A stretch of DNA of 64,000 nucleotides, from NCBI GenBank assembly GCA_907165135.1, contig OU015568.1, forward strand, positions 3,356,501 to 3,420,500, in the 5' to 3' direction. A program made the translations under genes and the position numbers. This document shows positions 37,901 through 48,708 of this stretch, piece by piece. Source of the stretch: Oikopleura dioica. Lineage: Eukaryota > Chordata > Appendicularia > Copelata > Oikopleuridae. The notes beneath the pieces were generated by a model. The model had not been told where the DNA came from and did not search any database. It was given only the letters and a program-made list of their open reading frames with translations. The number at the start of each line of letters is the position of its first letter. Positions within the stretch are counted from its first letter, which is position 1.

Positions 37901-39436
37901 CGTAAAATAAAGTAAGAAAATTTTAATTTTATTACTATTTTTATTTTATTTTAAATATTTGGAAGTTCAGCATCGAATTATAAAATAAAATTTTTACCAA
38001 TAATTTTCTTAAAAATTCTTTCTTCAATTCAAATCTTCTGGCAATTTTAAATCTCTTATCTTCGTAATAAAATCTCTTGAAAAAATGTATAAAATATTTT
38101 ATTTTTGTTGTTTGTGACAGTCTTAATCAATAGTCACTTAGCAAAAAAGCAAAGCTAGCAAGGTTTTTTTTCTTATTATCGCTCCTATGTGCGTTTTCTA
38201 TTTTTTCGCTAATATTCGGCCGCCAGGGGGAGTCACTTGCGCGCAGCGAGTCCCGCGCTATCACCCGCGAGCAGAGTTTTGGCACTCGTGAAAGCTCAGG
38301 CTGAGCGCGAGCGCCCTCTCTAGTGTGCTTCTTTTTGATAAAAAAGAAAGAAAATTTTATTGTTTATTTTTACTTGTATTAATTAATAAAGAGTTATGTC
38401 TCTCATCGTATGAACAAAGCTGAACATCTGTATTTTTGGCATTAAAACGACCTGTTTTACGCACAATAAGCCCCTTATAATATGATAATCGCTTCAACTA
38501 CCCAAGTAAAAAAGATATTCTAGAGGCAAAAGATGCGAAATAAAGACAGACTAAGGCATTTATAACATTAAGTTTTATGAAACTTAGACAATCACAAGCT
38601 CAATTAATTGATTCATTAATTAAATCAACAAATAAATGCTTTTTTTCATCTTGATGGGGGGGGGGGTCCTTAAGTACATAATTGAAGCTATATAATTGCT
38701 CGTTTCCTGATCTCCTTGCCTCTTCAAACTTCGACTTCTGACGAACTCGTGTTCTTTAAAAATTTGTTAAGTTTAATTACTTTTATCCAAAAGAAATGCT
38801 CCGGAACTGTCGGCCCAGTTCATCCCTTTTGTCCCACTCTGAAAATAAACAGAGAAAGATCTAACGGTTCTTTGTTCCCGCCATAAAATCCAAGCATAAG
38901 TGACATTTTCTGTCAAAACATCCCCCCAAAACCCGCCCTTATCAATATTTCTTTCGGCGGCGGAAAAAATCTTTCGATTATTGAAACAAAATTTTTGAAA
39001 GTTCACGAAAGGCGATTCGCACGTTTTGGTACTCGAAAATAGAATATCCAGGCTGAAGAGGATGCAGATTTTCTCCCGAGAATTGAAGAGGAATCAGCTG
39101 ATAGTTCTTTCAGCAGTTGGAAAAGAAAAAAAATCATGAGAGCTCTTCCGAAGAAAATCTTCAAAATTGAAAATTAAGTTTTTTTTCTAAATCAATTTAT
39201 TTCTATCAATCTTTTCAAATTTTCTCGATCATTCAAAATTTATCACTCAACTGATTAAACAGTAGTTTTTAACTTCCGACTGCTCGGAACTCAAGTTTTA
39301 TGGAGCACAGATTTTTGATACTATCAAATTGATAGATCTATATTTGAACGATTTTTTCTAAATTAAATTGCCGAAAATTGAGTAGCTGCTTTTGCCTTCG
39401 AAAATCGTCTATAATTTAAAGACTATAAAACACAGC

Positions 39437-39486
39437 TTCAAGCGGCTTTTATTTTGATAGACTCAAAGCCGCAAGCGGCTTCTCGA
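39437..39486. repeat. Partial AAGCCGC fold-back element
   Basis: CTTCAAGCGGCTTTT and AAGCCGCAAGCGGCTTCTCG are in the same arrangement as the full copies at 48602-48698 and 50993-51087. A further fragment (GAAGCCGCAAGCCGCTT) is at 14703-14720, within an intron of the HMG-box gene. Confidence 0.6.
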
Positions 39487-41333
39487 TTCTATTCATTTTT
39501 TTATCCGAGAAAATGCTGATTTTTTCAAAGTATGGCAGTCTACTTCTAAACTTAGAAAACCAACAACTATTTCCTTCAAAATTGACGGCTGAAGCGTCCT
39601 CCGAAAGACCGCGGAAAACACGTGGTTTGTCATACTTTTCTTTCTTTTATAACCACGTCAGACGAATCTGCAAATTCAAGTCATTAATTCAACCGAACAT
39701 AATTGCTCAAAACAAGTAAAGGTTATTAAATTAAATAATCGCGTTTATTTCCGAGTCAAAAACCATTTGATTGACGAGTTCTAGATCATTAACTCGCACT
39801 TGGAATTGGAATTATGTAGATTTGCTCTGTTCTGACTCAAGCATAAAAATCGAATGTCAGCCGCTTTCGCGCATTCGTTCCCGTTGGCCCGCGACTAAAC
39901 GGTTAATGAACGGTCCGTCACCATCTCCATTATCCAATTTGAAACATAAAAACCTGCGTCGAAGCCGGCGTTTTTCAGAAATGAAGCAGATGCGAAATTC
40001 AATTCGTGTCAAAATTTCAAATCCTGCCAGTCTCTGAGCCTTTCGACTTCTAAGACCTCCACAAGAGCTGTCCGTTAAAAAAAAGCCGTTAAAATGCGTA
40101 ATTTTTATTTTTTTAGCTTTTTGAATGAAAAATTTTGATGAGACAAATTGAAATTTTTCGACATGATATAATATTTTTTTACCCAAGCCACTATTAGTAC
40201 TTAAAGTAGAGCAAAAATCAAAGCAAAAAACTGGCTGCTGGGAAAAAGCAAACGATCATTTCTAAACCTGCAATGAAATCGAATTCTCAAATTATCAGCA
40301 ATTTTCGTGTAAATGCGACCATAATCTCTCACACAAATTAACACTCACGGTAACACGCAGAATGTCGTTTTTGAGATGAGTCTTTTCACGATTGCCAATT
40401 TTCGATGCAATTTACCGCAATTTTCAGTCTCTCAAAAAGAAAGATAATAAACTAAGAAGTAAGGTTAAGGTTGTTAACATTGAAATAACATTGTATATCC
40501 ATTTTGACGCCCTTAAAAACAAACGAAACAAGTGAACAAAGGTGGAGCTGAAGAATTTCATACAGTACACAGATCGAGTTCTAGAGCGCTAGAATAACTG
40601 GAAAATCAAATCAGGAAATTGGATCGAGCTTTTTGAATATTGACGTGGGTCTTCGTAACTAGAATCAAAAGCAGCGAATTCTAGCTCTATTTTTTCGGGA
40701 GACTTTTCCCTTTTTCGATTAATTTATTTTCAAATAACTGTTTATCCAGCTTGAAATAGCTCTATCTCGGGCTCGTAACGCGTGTTTAAAAAAAAAGAGT
40801 GTGTTTGATCAACCTGGCGAGCTACACCCTTAGTAGAGATAAATTCGCGAGCCGAGAGGGCCCGGTCTTCTTAATAATTCCTCCGATCCACTGATAACCA
40901 TCCGACGAGGAACCTCTTTTTTAATTGCAGAGGTATTCCCGACGTTCGGAAAAATTATCGCAGCTTTCTGTAAATAAGGCTGTTTTTCTTTGGGAATTTT
41001 GTTCTTAGACTGTTTATTTTTCGTTTTAGCGAGTTCATCTTTCATTTATATTTTCTGCTTTTCTGGTGAAATAAAATCTGCCCGTGTCAATTGCCGATGA
41101 CAGAAACAAGTGCGGAAGAATTCACGAAGCTGATTGCGCGGTTTTTCAATTTCATGAACTGTGAGGTCCAATTCCCACAGTGACTCTTTCGGCGAGCAAC
41201 AATCAGCTTACGGTTTTTTCATCTTGCCTTGTTTCTGGTCGCAAGAATTTGTCAAGCAAAGACTATACGAAGAAAGTTCTGTTTCTCAAGAAAGAATTGA
41301 AGGCAGAGTTGCAAATCTTGATTAATTTTTCTG

Positions 41334-41672
41334 AGCTGAGCTGACCTGAGTAAAAAATTCTCTGAGCTGAGCTGAGCTGGCCTATTTCGGAGGTTACTAA
41401 GCTGAGCTGAGCTGAGCTGGCCATAATTAGAGCTGAGCTGAGCTGAGCTGTTTTTGACTGTTTTTTGGTAGTAAAATAGTATTCAAATCATTGAGCTGAG
41501 CTGAGCTGAGCTAAGTGATTATTGTCTGAGCTGAGCAAAACAGATCATGCTCGAAAATAATTGAGCTGAGCTGAGCTGAGCTGAGTGAAAATTGTCTGAG
41601 CTGAGCAGATCAGATCATTTTCCAAAATCACTGAGCTCAGCTCACTCAGCCAGCTCAGCTCAGCAAATTTGC
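41334..41672. repeat. CTGAG/GAGCT pentamer repeat block
   Basis: Seven to eight clusters of (GAGCT)n tracts, three to five units each, are separated by 20-50 bp of non-repeat sequence. The last cluster (CTCAGCTCAC...CAGCTCAGC) is in inverse orientation. Confidence 0.85.
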
Positions 41673-43043
41673 AACTCTGATTGAAGGCCTTTTTCTAGCT
41701 CGAAATTTTGCAAAAGAAACTTGATTAAGGGTCAAGAAAAAAATTTGAAGAGCGGCTTTTTAAAACCTGTTATATTATATTATCAAAATTTGTTTCGGCG
41801 TTTGCCTGAGACAGGGTTTCTACACAGGTTTCCCCAAATTCCCCCTCATCACTTGAGCCTATTTCTGGTGGGCACAGATTTGGCTTTTCGATCAAATTTC
41901 TCGAAAAAGGTCTAAAGCCGCCACAAGTACACGAAGCCCTTTCTTTTCTTGCGGTTTTCTGCCTTCAACAAGGTGTGCCGCCAAAAGCTGCAAAAGGTTA
42001 GCCGTCAATCGAGTTGGCCGGATAATGTCAAGCAATTATGATTTTTTGCTTTGTGAAAATAGAAAATCAGCAGGAAATCTCATTTAGAAAGACGCTCAAA
42101 ATAGTAGCAAAAATCGTGGAATACCGACTATATTTGGATATGCTGCTTTAAATAGTCCCGAGCAACAAATTTACTTGAGAGGCTTGAGAATAAACGAAAT
42201 AAGAGGGTGCTTAGCGATAAGGTTTAGCTTTAGTTGCCTGCTTGAAATAGAACGCACTCTCTAAATTTTGGAAACTAAAAGGTTATCTTTTCAAAATCAA
42301 TAAAACCGGTAACAGTAGATCTCGAGAACATGTTCTTTACCTGGTAGTAATCGCTCCTCGGGGATGATTTTGGATGAATGAGAGCGGAAGCAATACGCTA
42401 TTTAGCAAAGACCGAGTTTCCGGTCTATTTTCAGGCTTTTCATAGTTATCGAGTCCTATTTTATTAATTTCTTTGGAGGAACACGAAGCGAGGAATCATT
42501 ATTGATTCTTCATTTATAAGCTCTCGAGAGTCTTTTCTCCAAGAACTGACAAATAAATAGCATCGCTACTGTCGTCCATCAAGAATTCACCGTTGAAGAC
42601 CGAGCTTTCTGGTTCCGACATCCTGTGGCGAATAATACGTCGATCGAAAAAACCATGACATGAAGGATTTGTGAGTCAATTGAGAAACGTTTTCTGCCGC
42701 AGAATGAATGTTTCGGGCAGTAATCCCGGGTCACTGCGATTGACGCCCGGTTAGTACTGCGGAACATGGCACGGCACAAAGCACCTCACGCTTTTTCTCA
42801 TGTCACGTGCAAGGACGCTGAATTCTTTCAATAGAAGCTTTGTTAGAGACTGAGCCTTCTAGTACGAAAAAATATGGATCGACGGTAGAACAAAATAGAC
42901 AGGGAAAAATAGACAGTTTTTGGTTTTTAGACAAAAAAGTTTCCTATTTTTGCCTTTATACAAACAATGTCTAAAAATGAAGCTTATAAAAATCGCTTAT
43001 GTTTTAAAATCTTCTAAAATTTCTAAAATTCACTTAAATATCA

Positions 43044-43727
43044 ATGACTGACAAGATGAACACTGATTCTGTTGACTACCGGCCGGGGACAGTCGCTTTA
43101 AGAGATAATGACGGAGATGGTAAGATGAAAGACATTGCTGACTACCGCCCTGGAACCGTCGCCCTGAGGGATGACGATGAAGATGGCAAAATTAAGGACG
43201 TTGCTGACTACCGCCCTTGAACCGTCGCCCTGAGGGATGACGAAGATGGCAAAATGAAGGACGTTGCTGACTACCGCCCTGGAACCGTCGCCCTGAGGGA
43301 TGACGATGAAGATGGCAAAATTAAGGACGTTGCTGACTACCGCCCTGGAACCGTCGCCCTGAGGGATGACGAAGATGGCAAAATGAAGGACATTGCTGAC
43401 TACCGCCCTGGAACCGTCGCCTTGAGGGATGACGAAGATTGCAAAATGAAAGACATTGCTGACTACCGCCCTGGAACCGTCGCCCTGAGGGATGACGATG
43501 AAGATGGCAAAATTAAGGACGTTGCTGACTACCGCCCTGGAACCGTCGCCCTGAGGGATGACGAAGATGGCAAAATGAAGGACGTTGCTGACTACCGCCC
43601 TGGAACCGTCGCCCTGAGGGATGACGATGAAGATGGCAAAATTAAGGACGTTGCTGACTACCGCCCTGGAACAGTAGCCTTGAGGGATGACGAAGATGGC
43701 AAAATGAAAGACGTCGCTGACTTCTAA
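43044..43727 (+). CDS. Tandem-repeat protein with histone H3 alpha-N motif in every unit
   Basis: An intronless frame of 228 codons from ATG 43044 to TAA 43725. After MTDKMNTDSV it consists of ten repeats of 21-22 residues: DYRPGTVALR, then DD(D)EDG, then K(M/I)KD(I/V)A, ending DF. YRPGTVALR is identical to histone H3 residues 41-49, the loop and alpha-N helix that touch DNA at the nucleosome edge. The acidic part (first unit DNDGDG, others DDDEDG) resembles the start of an EF-hand loop but lacks the closing Glu. From unit 2 onward two unit lengths (66 and 63 bp) largely alternate, and copies are nearly identical at DNA level, so expansion is recent. Unit 3 has CCT TGA where others have CCT GGA, an in-frame stop at codon 59 (43218-43220). 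AATAAA motifs follow near 43775. The role is unknown. Histone mimicry is inference. Confidence 0.65.
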
Positions 43728-46020
43728 TTTTTCATGTGATTAATCGAAATTGCTGTCTTCTTTCGGAACCAAAAATAAAAATAAAAATTGAAAGCATCTT
43801 CCCTCACGTGTGTGTCGAGTGTTTCCTGACCGCTTAAAAGACCCTTTACAAGTGAATAAGCAAGAAGAACGACACGGCAAAACATTGAGAGCGCTTAAAA
43901 TGTTCAAAAACATGGCGATTTCTACTTCCGTTCAGCTTTTTAAGGGTCTCCAGCGTCTAATTCAGTATTTTCTTAAAAACATATTTCTACTTAGACCTTT
44001 CAAAACCTTTAAAGCCCTTATAATTCATTCAAATCAATCACGTGTCGATTTGACCTTTCATCAATTCTAGCAGTTGTTCTCTTAGAAAAAGCGACTGATG
44101 TTCTTAATCAGCCTTCGCGGCGGCTGATTCTCTGACTCAAATGCTGTTTTGCAAAGGGATTGCGGCCACGCCCGATTCTCTCTTATTTTTTAAAAGTTGT
44201 CGTCTACAAAGTTGTTAAAATCTTGTCTAAGCTTTAAGATTATGGCCGTTTTGGCATTCTATGCTTTTCGAGGAAGTAACTCGTTGCGCAAAAAAGTGGC
44301 GAGAACGGATTTAAGAAGTAAAACTAATTTGCAAAAATAAACGTTTTCTAGCTAAGAATCTAAATAATATTTTAAGATAGAACGCTCAGTAGTTGAATTC
44401 CTGTTAATTCATACGGTATGAATCATACCGAATCGATAGTATTTATGAATGATTTATCAAAACTGGTTATTAATCGTCATGATTCCAGATTTTCTCTCTT
44501 TGACAAAAAGTTGTGTTACAAAACAGTCGGTTTACTTAGTCCAATTTGTCCCAAAATAATTATTTTAATAAGATATTTGCGTTAAGATTGTCATATTTAA
44601 CAGCCAAACATGCTCAAGAAAAACTTGATACAATCACGTTATTCTAAACGAAATTACTCCGGAGCTTTGCAGTATTATCTTCTAGAAATAATACCTCAGT
44701 GGCTAGAGCTAAAGTTGATCAGATTTTGACAAAAATTGACATGAGCTTTTAATTGTCGATAAGCTGCTCAATTTCCTCAAATGGACATGATCCGTGAAAA
44801 TGATACGATATCGCTAAAGTTTCTTTACTAAAATTAACGTTTTTGATCATCGTGACTTCGGTTAAAAATAATTTTTTGTTCTAAGTGATCTTTATTGAGA
44901 AAAGAAGGCAACATTTTTGAGGTAAAATTGGAAAAGAGCTCGAAAAATAAGGATTATCCTTTTCGCACGAAAAGTGATAAGATTCGTTCAAATTATTACA
45001 ACAAAATAATTACAACGAATGCTATCATTTTTTCAAATTCTAGTGTCTCGAACAAGCAATTCGCCTTCACTCGCAAGGCAAATTTTAAAGCGAAAGAGAC
45101 GGTCTAAAATTCAAATGCTTCGGCTTTGAATCCGGCGGCTTGACCAGCTACACGTCCTCTGTGCTTGTAGCTGGCCCGTCACCTGCCGAGCCGGGCTGAT
45201 AACGGCGGAACGGGCACTTTGAGCTGTTTTGAAAGGTTCAAGTGCTCTTTTAGATTCCTGAAAATGGCTCAAAGCGCAGTTTTGGCTCATTAAATGCAAT
45301 TATTTTTTACTGAAACCACTCTTACTTCTTCAAGGGCAATTTTTTGTCTTATGTCCAGTAATTTCGCATCACGAGAAAAAGAAGCATCTCGTTCGACCAC
45401 TAAGACGTGTCAGCTCAACCGAGGAGCCATTTGCTTTAGCTTTGAAGTGGCAGTTTGTCTCGCCGACGCAAAACTTGCTCAATTTATTTACAGAATCTGT
45501 AGAACAATTTTTTGTAACACAAAGGTCACTAAGTATTTGTGATTATTTTTCTCGGTGTGAGCCGCTTTGTCGTTCTAGGGGTACAGCTGAGTTGCTTGCT
45601 TGACTCGGGGTGTCATGTTTATTGCTGTTTTTTGGAGATAATTGGGGCTAGAAATGAAGTGCCTGCTTTTTTTCTTTACAAGACTCAACTTTGTGAATAA
45701 CAATAGAAAACAAGGGAATAACTCTGACATTCGTTTTCTATTGAGAAAACTCAGGGCAGTGCATCCGGGTAAAAGAACGACGTGGTCAATCGGTGTTCCC
45801 GGCCACAGAGTTTTTAATAATCTGAAGAGAAACAAAGAAAATGCGTGTTTTTGATCTAGGTCGCTCTTGGTTTTATCGAAAACTTTTTGGTTTAAAAGCC
45901 CTTAGCTAGTCATAAGCTCATTTGTAAATTTATGTTTTGGGTCTAAAGAAAGAGTGTTAATTGAAATTTATTTTGAAGAGCAATTTTATTTACAATTTGG
46001 ACGCCCTTAATTCGAAAAAG
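43728..46020. other. Intergenic, no gene seen
   Basis: Only short ORFs. Contains a 9-bp-stem hairpin CCAGCTACA...TGTAGCTGG at about 45141-45173 and a near-palindrome CGGTATGAATCATACCG at about 44414-44430 (a related copy is near 48218). Confidence 0.4.
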
Positions 46021-46066
46021 AGAGAGAGGGAGTATATTTTTGTTTGACGCCGTAAAAACCGAGCAA

Positions 46067-46228
46067 CAAGACGTTTTTCATCTGTGTATTCTTACCGCAA
46101 TAGCAAGCGCGTCCGCAGATGAAAACACAGCTGACGCTGGCGGGTTAACCGAGCTCCAAGTGCCCAGGAAATTGGAAACGCAGAAGAGGCATCTGGTCGA
46201 GGAAGAGTTCACGTTGATAGGAATGTAG
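46067..46228 (+). CDS. Possible secreted-peptide exon
   Basis: After an AACAAG acceptor the frame reads VFHLCILTAIASASA, then DENTADAGGLTELQVP, and stops at 46226-46228. It looks like the core of a signal peptide and a short acidic to basic mature peptide. The initiating exon is not certain (an upstream ATG exon near 45841 is one option). Confidence 0.3.
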   Translation, partial: QDVFHLCILTAIASASADENTADAGGLTELQVPRKLETQKRHLVEEEFTLIGM

Positions 46229-46414
46229 ATCGAAAAATGTCAAATTTGAAAATGACGGTCTTTTGTGACCGTTGCTTATTAATTAATTCGTATTTGTGCT
46301 GCAAAAAATATATAGCGTTAATGTTTGATGATTTGACAAACTTACAAGTTCTCATTAAAAATTTAAAAATGACGATTTTGATTTTAAAAGAATCTTATTA
46401 GGCATTTTTGAAAA

Positions 46415-46649
46415 ATGAAGACAATACTTCCTTTTTTGCTTTTTATCCTGATTTTCGGCTTGAAAACCAACGAGAAATCGTAAGAAAATGGATAAATACT
46501 TGTTTTTTTTTACTTTTTTGAGAAAAACAAGGCTGATAGAAGACTTTAGAGTCGCAATTTATCGGACGAGATTGAGGTACCTAAAGCGAATGCTTTTGGA
46601 AAGACTTGACGAAAAGGGAGATTTTGGCATTTTAGCTGGATATTTTTAA
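46415..46649 (+). CDS. Short secreted peptide (60 aa)
   Basis: Exon 46415-46479 encodes the signal peptide MKTILPFLLFILIFGLKTN. A 52-bp GT-AG intron leads to exon 46532-46649, which reads EDFRVAIYRTRLRYLKRM and ends GILAGYF. The stop overlaps an AATAAA. The mature peptide is basic. A GT at 46576 in this exon could instead be a donor that joins the transcript to the exon at 46849, so alternative ends are possible. Confidence 0.55.
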
Positions 46650-46727
46650 TAAAAAGGCCGAGTTCCTGACTGCTTACAAAAATAAACTTTTGATATTTTT
46701 AAGAGCTTTTCATTTTTCGATCAACTA

Positions 46728-46969
46728 AAAGTTCAAAAAGGAGAATTGGAATGTATGAGCATCGAAACACAAGGAACTGGTAAATTCACGTAAAAAATTT
46801 GATGAGCTGTCTTTTTCGAAAAGGCGATTTCTAATTCAAAAATTACAGTAAAGACGGATGGCAAACCAGAGCTAAGCCGACGGGGCCGGATCAAACTCTA
46901 ACTTTCTCAAATCCTACTACACGAGTAACTTGCAAATCACGCGTTAGATGTCAAAAAGCGGATGTTTGA
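46728..46969 (+). CDS. 3' exons of a secreted Cys-containing protein
   Basis: The exon about 46735-46788 (ELECMSIETQGTGKFT, donor GTAAAA) joins in phase through a 59-bp intron to 46849-46969. The latter reads KDGWQTRAKPTGPDQ, then TRVTCKSRVRCQKADV and TGA. The first exon is unknown. It may share the signal-peptide exon at 46415 through alternative splicing. Confidence 0.4.
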
Positions 46970-47375
46970 AATGTCTAAAATTTTGATTTCGCAAAATGAG
47001 TTTTTGAAAATTTGAACTTTCGTTTTGGAAAATTGCTGGTTTCCTTATTTTCTGTCACTCCAAACGTTCTAACCCAAAAGCAAATCGCTGCACGAGTGGT
47101 GGCGCCCGCCAAAGTGCCAATTTAGGAACCTATCGTCATTTTGAGCTTTAGAAGTGATAAAGACAGCACGAGCGGTCCACCGGCGCTAAGTGTTTTGGCT
47201 TTGGAGCACGTAAAAATCGACGCAAAAATATCTAAAATGAGCGAACGAATTTTCAAGCTAATCATGTTTGTTGTTAACATCCTGTTTTAAAACAAATATT
47301 ACGCGGACTGGAATTAGTTTTTAATTGATCTTCGATAAATAAAATTTTTTTCGGGCCAGCTAGACAAAACATCGA

Positions 47376-47491
47376 CCTGTGTAGAAAACCTGAGTCAGGG
47401 TTCTTCGCAGCTTCGCAAGAAGTTAGATAAGAGTCTAATTTTATCGATTTTTTAAGCTCTTTGGAACCCTGACTCAGGTTTTCTTCACAGG
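47376..47491. repeat. Inverted repeat, 28-bp arms
   Basis: CCTGTGTAGAAAACCTGAGT on the left is mirrored by ACTCAGGTTTTCTTCACAGG on the right, with a 60-bp spacer; MITE-like. Confidence 0.7.
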
Positions 47492-48601
47492 AACGCGAGA
47501 TCAGGTTGGGTTAAATCTGATTGGCCCAAGTTCCCAGATTCTTTCAATCAGTACTGTGCTATGAAAATGACGGTTTTCGATGTCCAAGAATTTTATATAA
47601 CCCTATGTCTCGATTCTCTAGCTCTAGAATTACTCTTGCGTAGATATGGTATTATGTCGCGACAGGTTGAGATGTCCAAATTCCTCTCAGTTAGGCAGGT
47701 GCTCGAAACATTGTTGGGGTTGCTTGTCGACTCTTAATTTACTGATCTCAAAATTCAAAGCATATCTAATGCAACGAGAGTCCAGCGGATTCTAGCGTTG
47801 AGTTTATTGTCTCAACTTTGGAATGTCTGCTTCGACAACACATTATCTAATTGGCTTTTACCTGCGAAACACTCAACAAAGTTCAGTAAGGTTCTGAGCT
47901 AAAATTAGCTTTAAAAGCGAAAACAGAACTTTTTTAAACTGCTATCATTTCTGATAAAAAGACCGCAGGAGCCTTCCGAAATCCGGAAACGCTCACGCTG
48001 CCGTTCAAAATAATCCGAATTTAGTCCACCTGTCGGAGCAGCGCACAATTTGCGCCTTAACTATGCATCTACGAGTAATCCCCACTCACTCTAGCATAAA
48101 ACCCACTTGGAAAACGGCAAGATAGTTGAATTGGTATCATCAACTAATCGACTTTTGTCTTACTGTAAAGGACCTTCAGCCACGTGACAAAAGGGTTTTC
48201 TGTAGTCCCTATCGTACAGTATGAATCATACAATATGAGGAAATTTTGGAAGTATACGCTAAGCACTAGAATCGATTATTCAAATCTGCTCGCAATCACG
48301 TGGGGCCTATGTACAAATACACTGGGTGCGGCGATATTCCTTATCAGGATTCTATCGCGGTTGGCTGGATCAGACGGGTGGGGTCACCTGCTGTGGCCTC
48401 CTATCGTGGGCAGAAACCGATAACATTCCCAGCAAAGTAAAAACTAGAAGAGTTTTTCTTTTTGTTATTTCTTCTTTATCCAGTGGGAAGAGGGTGCCAC
48501 TTTTCAAGAAAATATTTGTGCTGATAAAATTCTGGACACTTGGGTCCAGAAAAAAGCTGAAATATTGCATGTTCCGAAAATTTAATTTTTTGACAAAAAA
48601 A

Positions 48602-48698
48602 TCGAGAAGCCGCTTGCGGCTTCGAGCGACAAAAACATTAAAGCCGCGCGAAGCGGGGCTTTGTCTTTCTTTACTCGAAGCCGCAAGCGGCTTCTCGA
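48602..48698. repeat. AAGCCGC fold-back element, copy A
   Basis: TCGAGAAGCCGCTTGCGGCT is mirrored by AGCCGCAAGCGGCTTCTCGA, with an inner AAGCCGCGCGAAGCGGGGCT palindrome. It ends 10 bp before the acceptor of the first recognised TMED exon. Confidence 0.8.
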
Positions 48699-48708
48699 CT
48701 TTTTCTAG

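Larger units (their letters stand above)
33295..43043. other. Gene desert of about 9.7 kb
   Basis: Only short ORFs, several fold-back repeats, an 11-12-base G tract near 38657, a GC-rich patch at 38215-38320, and a CTGAG-repeat block. A 71-codon minus ORF at 41045-40830 (MKDELAKTKNKQSKNK...) has fair composition but no other support. Confidence 0.45.
46970..48708. other. Mostly non-coding; may hold the first TMED exon
   Basis: Includes a fold-back at 47376-47491. The segment 48340-48440 reads GWLDQTGGVTCCGLLSWAE between an acceptor and a GTAAAA donor, but could not be joined in phase to the downstream TMED exons. Confidence 0.35.

Noticed and set aside
42579-42779. Possible 5S rRNA or other RNA gene (GGTTAGTACT, GC-rich palindromic ends)
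   Set aside because: Only ten bases resemble 5S rRNA and the remaining internal promoter and stems are absent.
43254-43727. Treating the repeat ORF as starting at 43254
   Set aside because: The frame is open from the ATG at 43044 with two further full repeats; only a single TGA separates them, so the longer frame is the real unit.
46415-46969. CRISPR arrays, bacterial operons, riboswitches and Shine-Dalgarno sites anywhere in the window
   Set aside because: The window is intron-containing animal DNA; repeats found are palindromic or microsatellite, without regular spacers.
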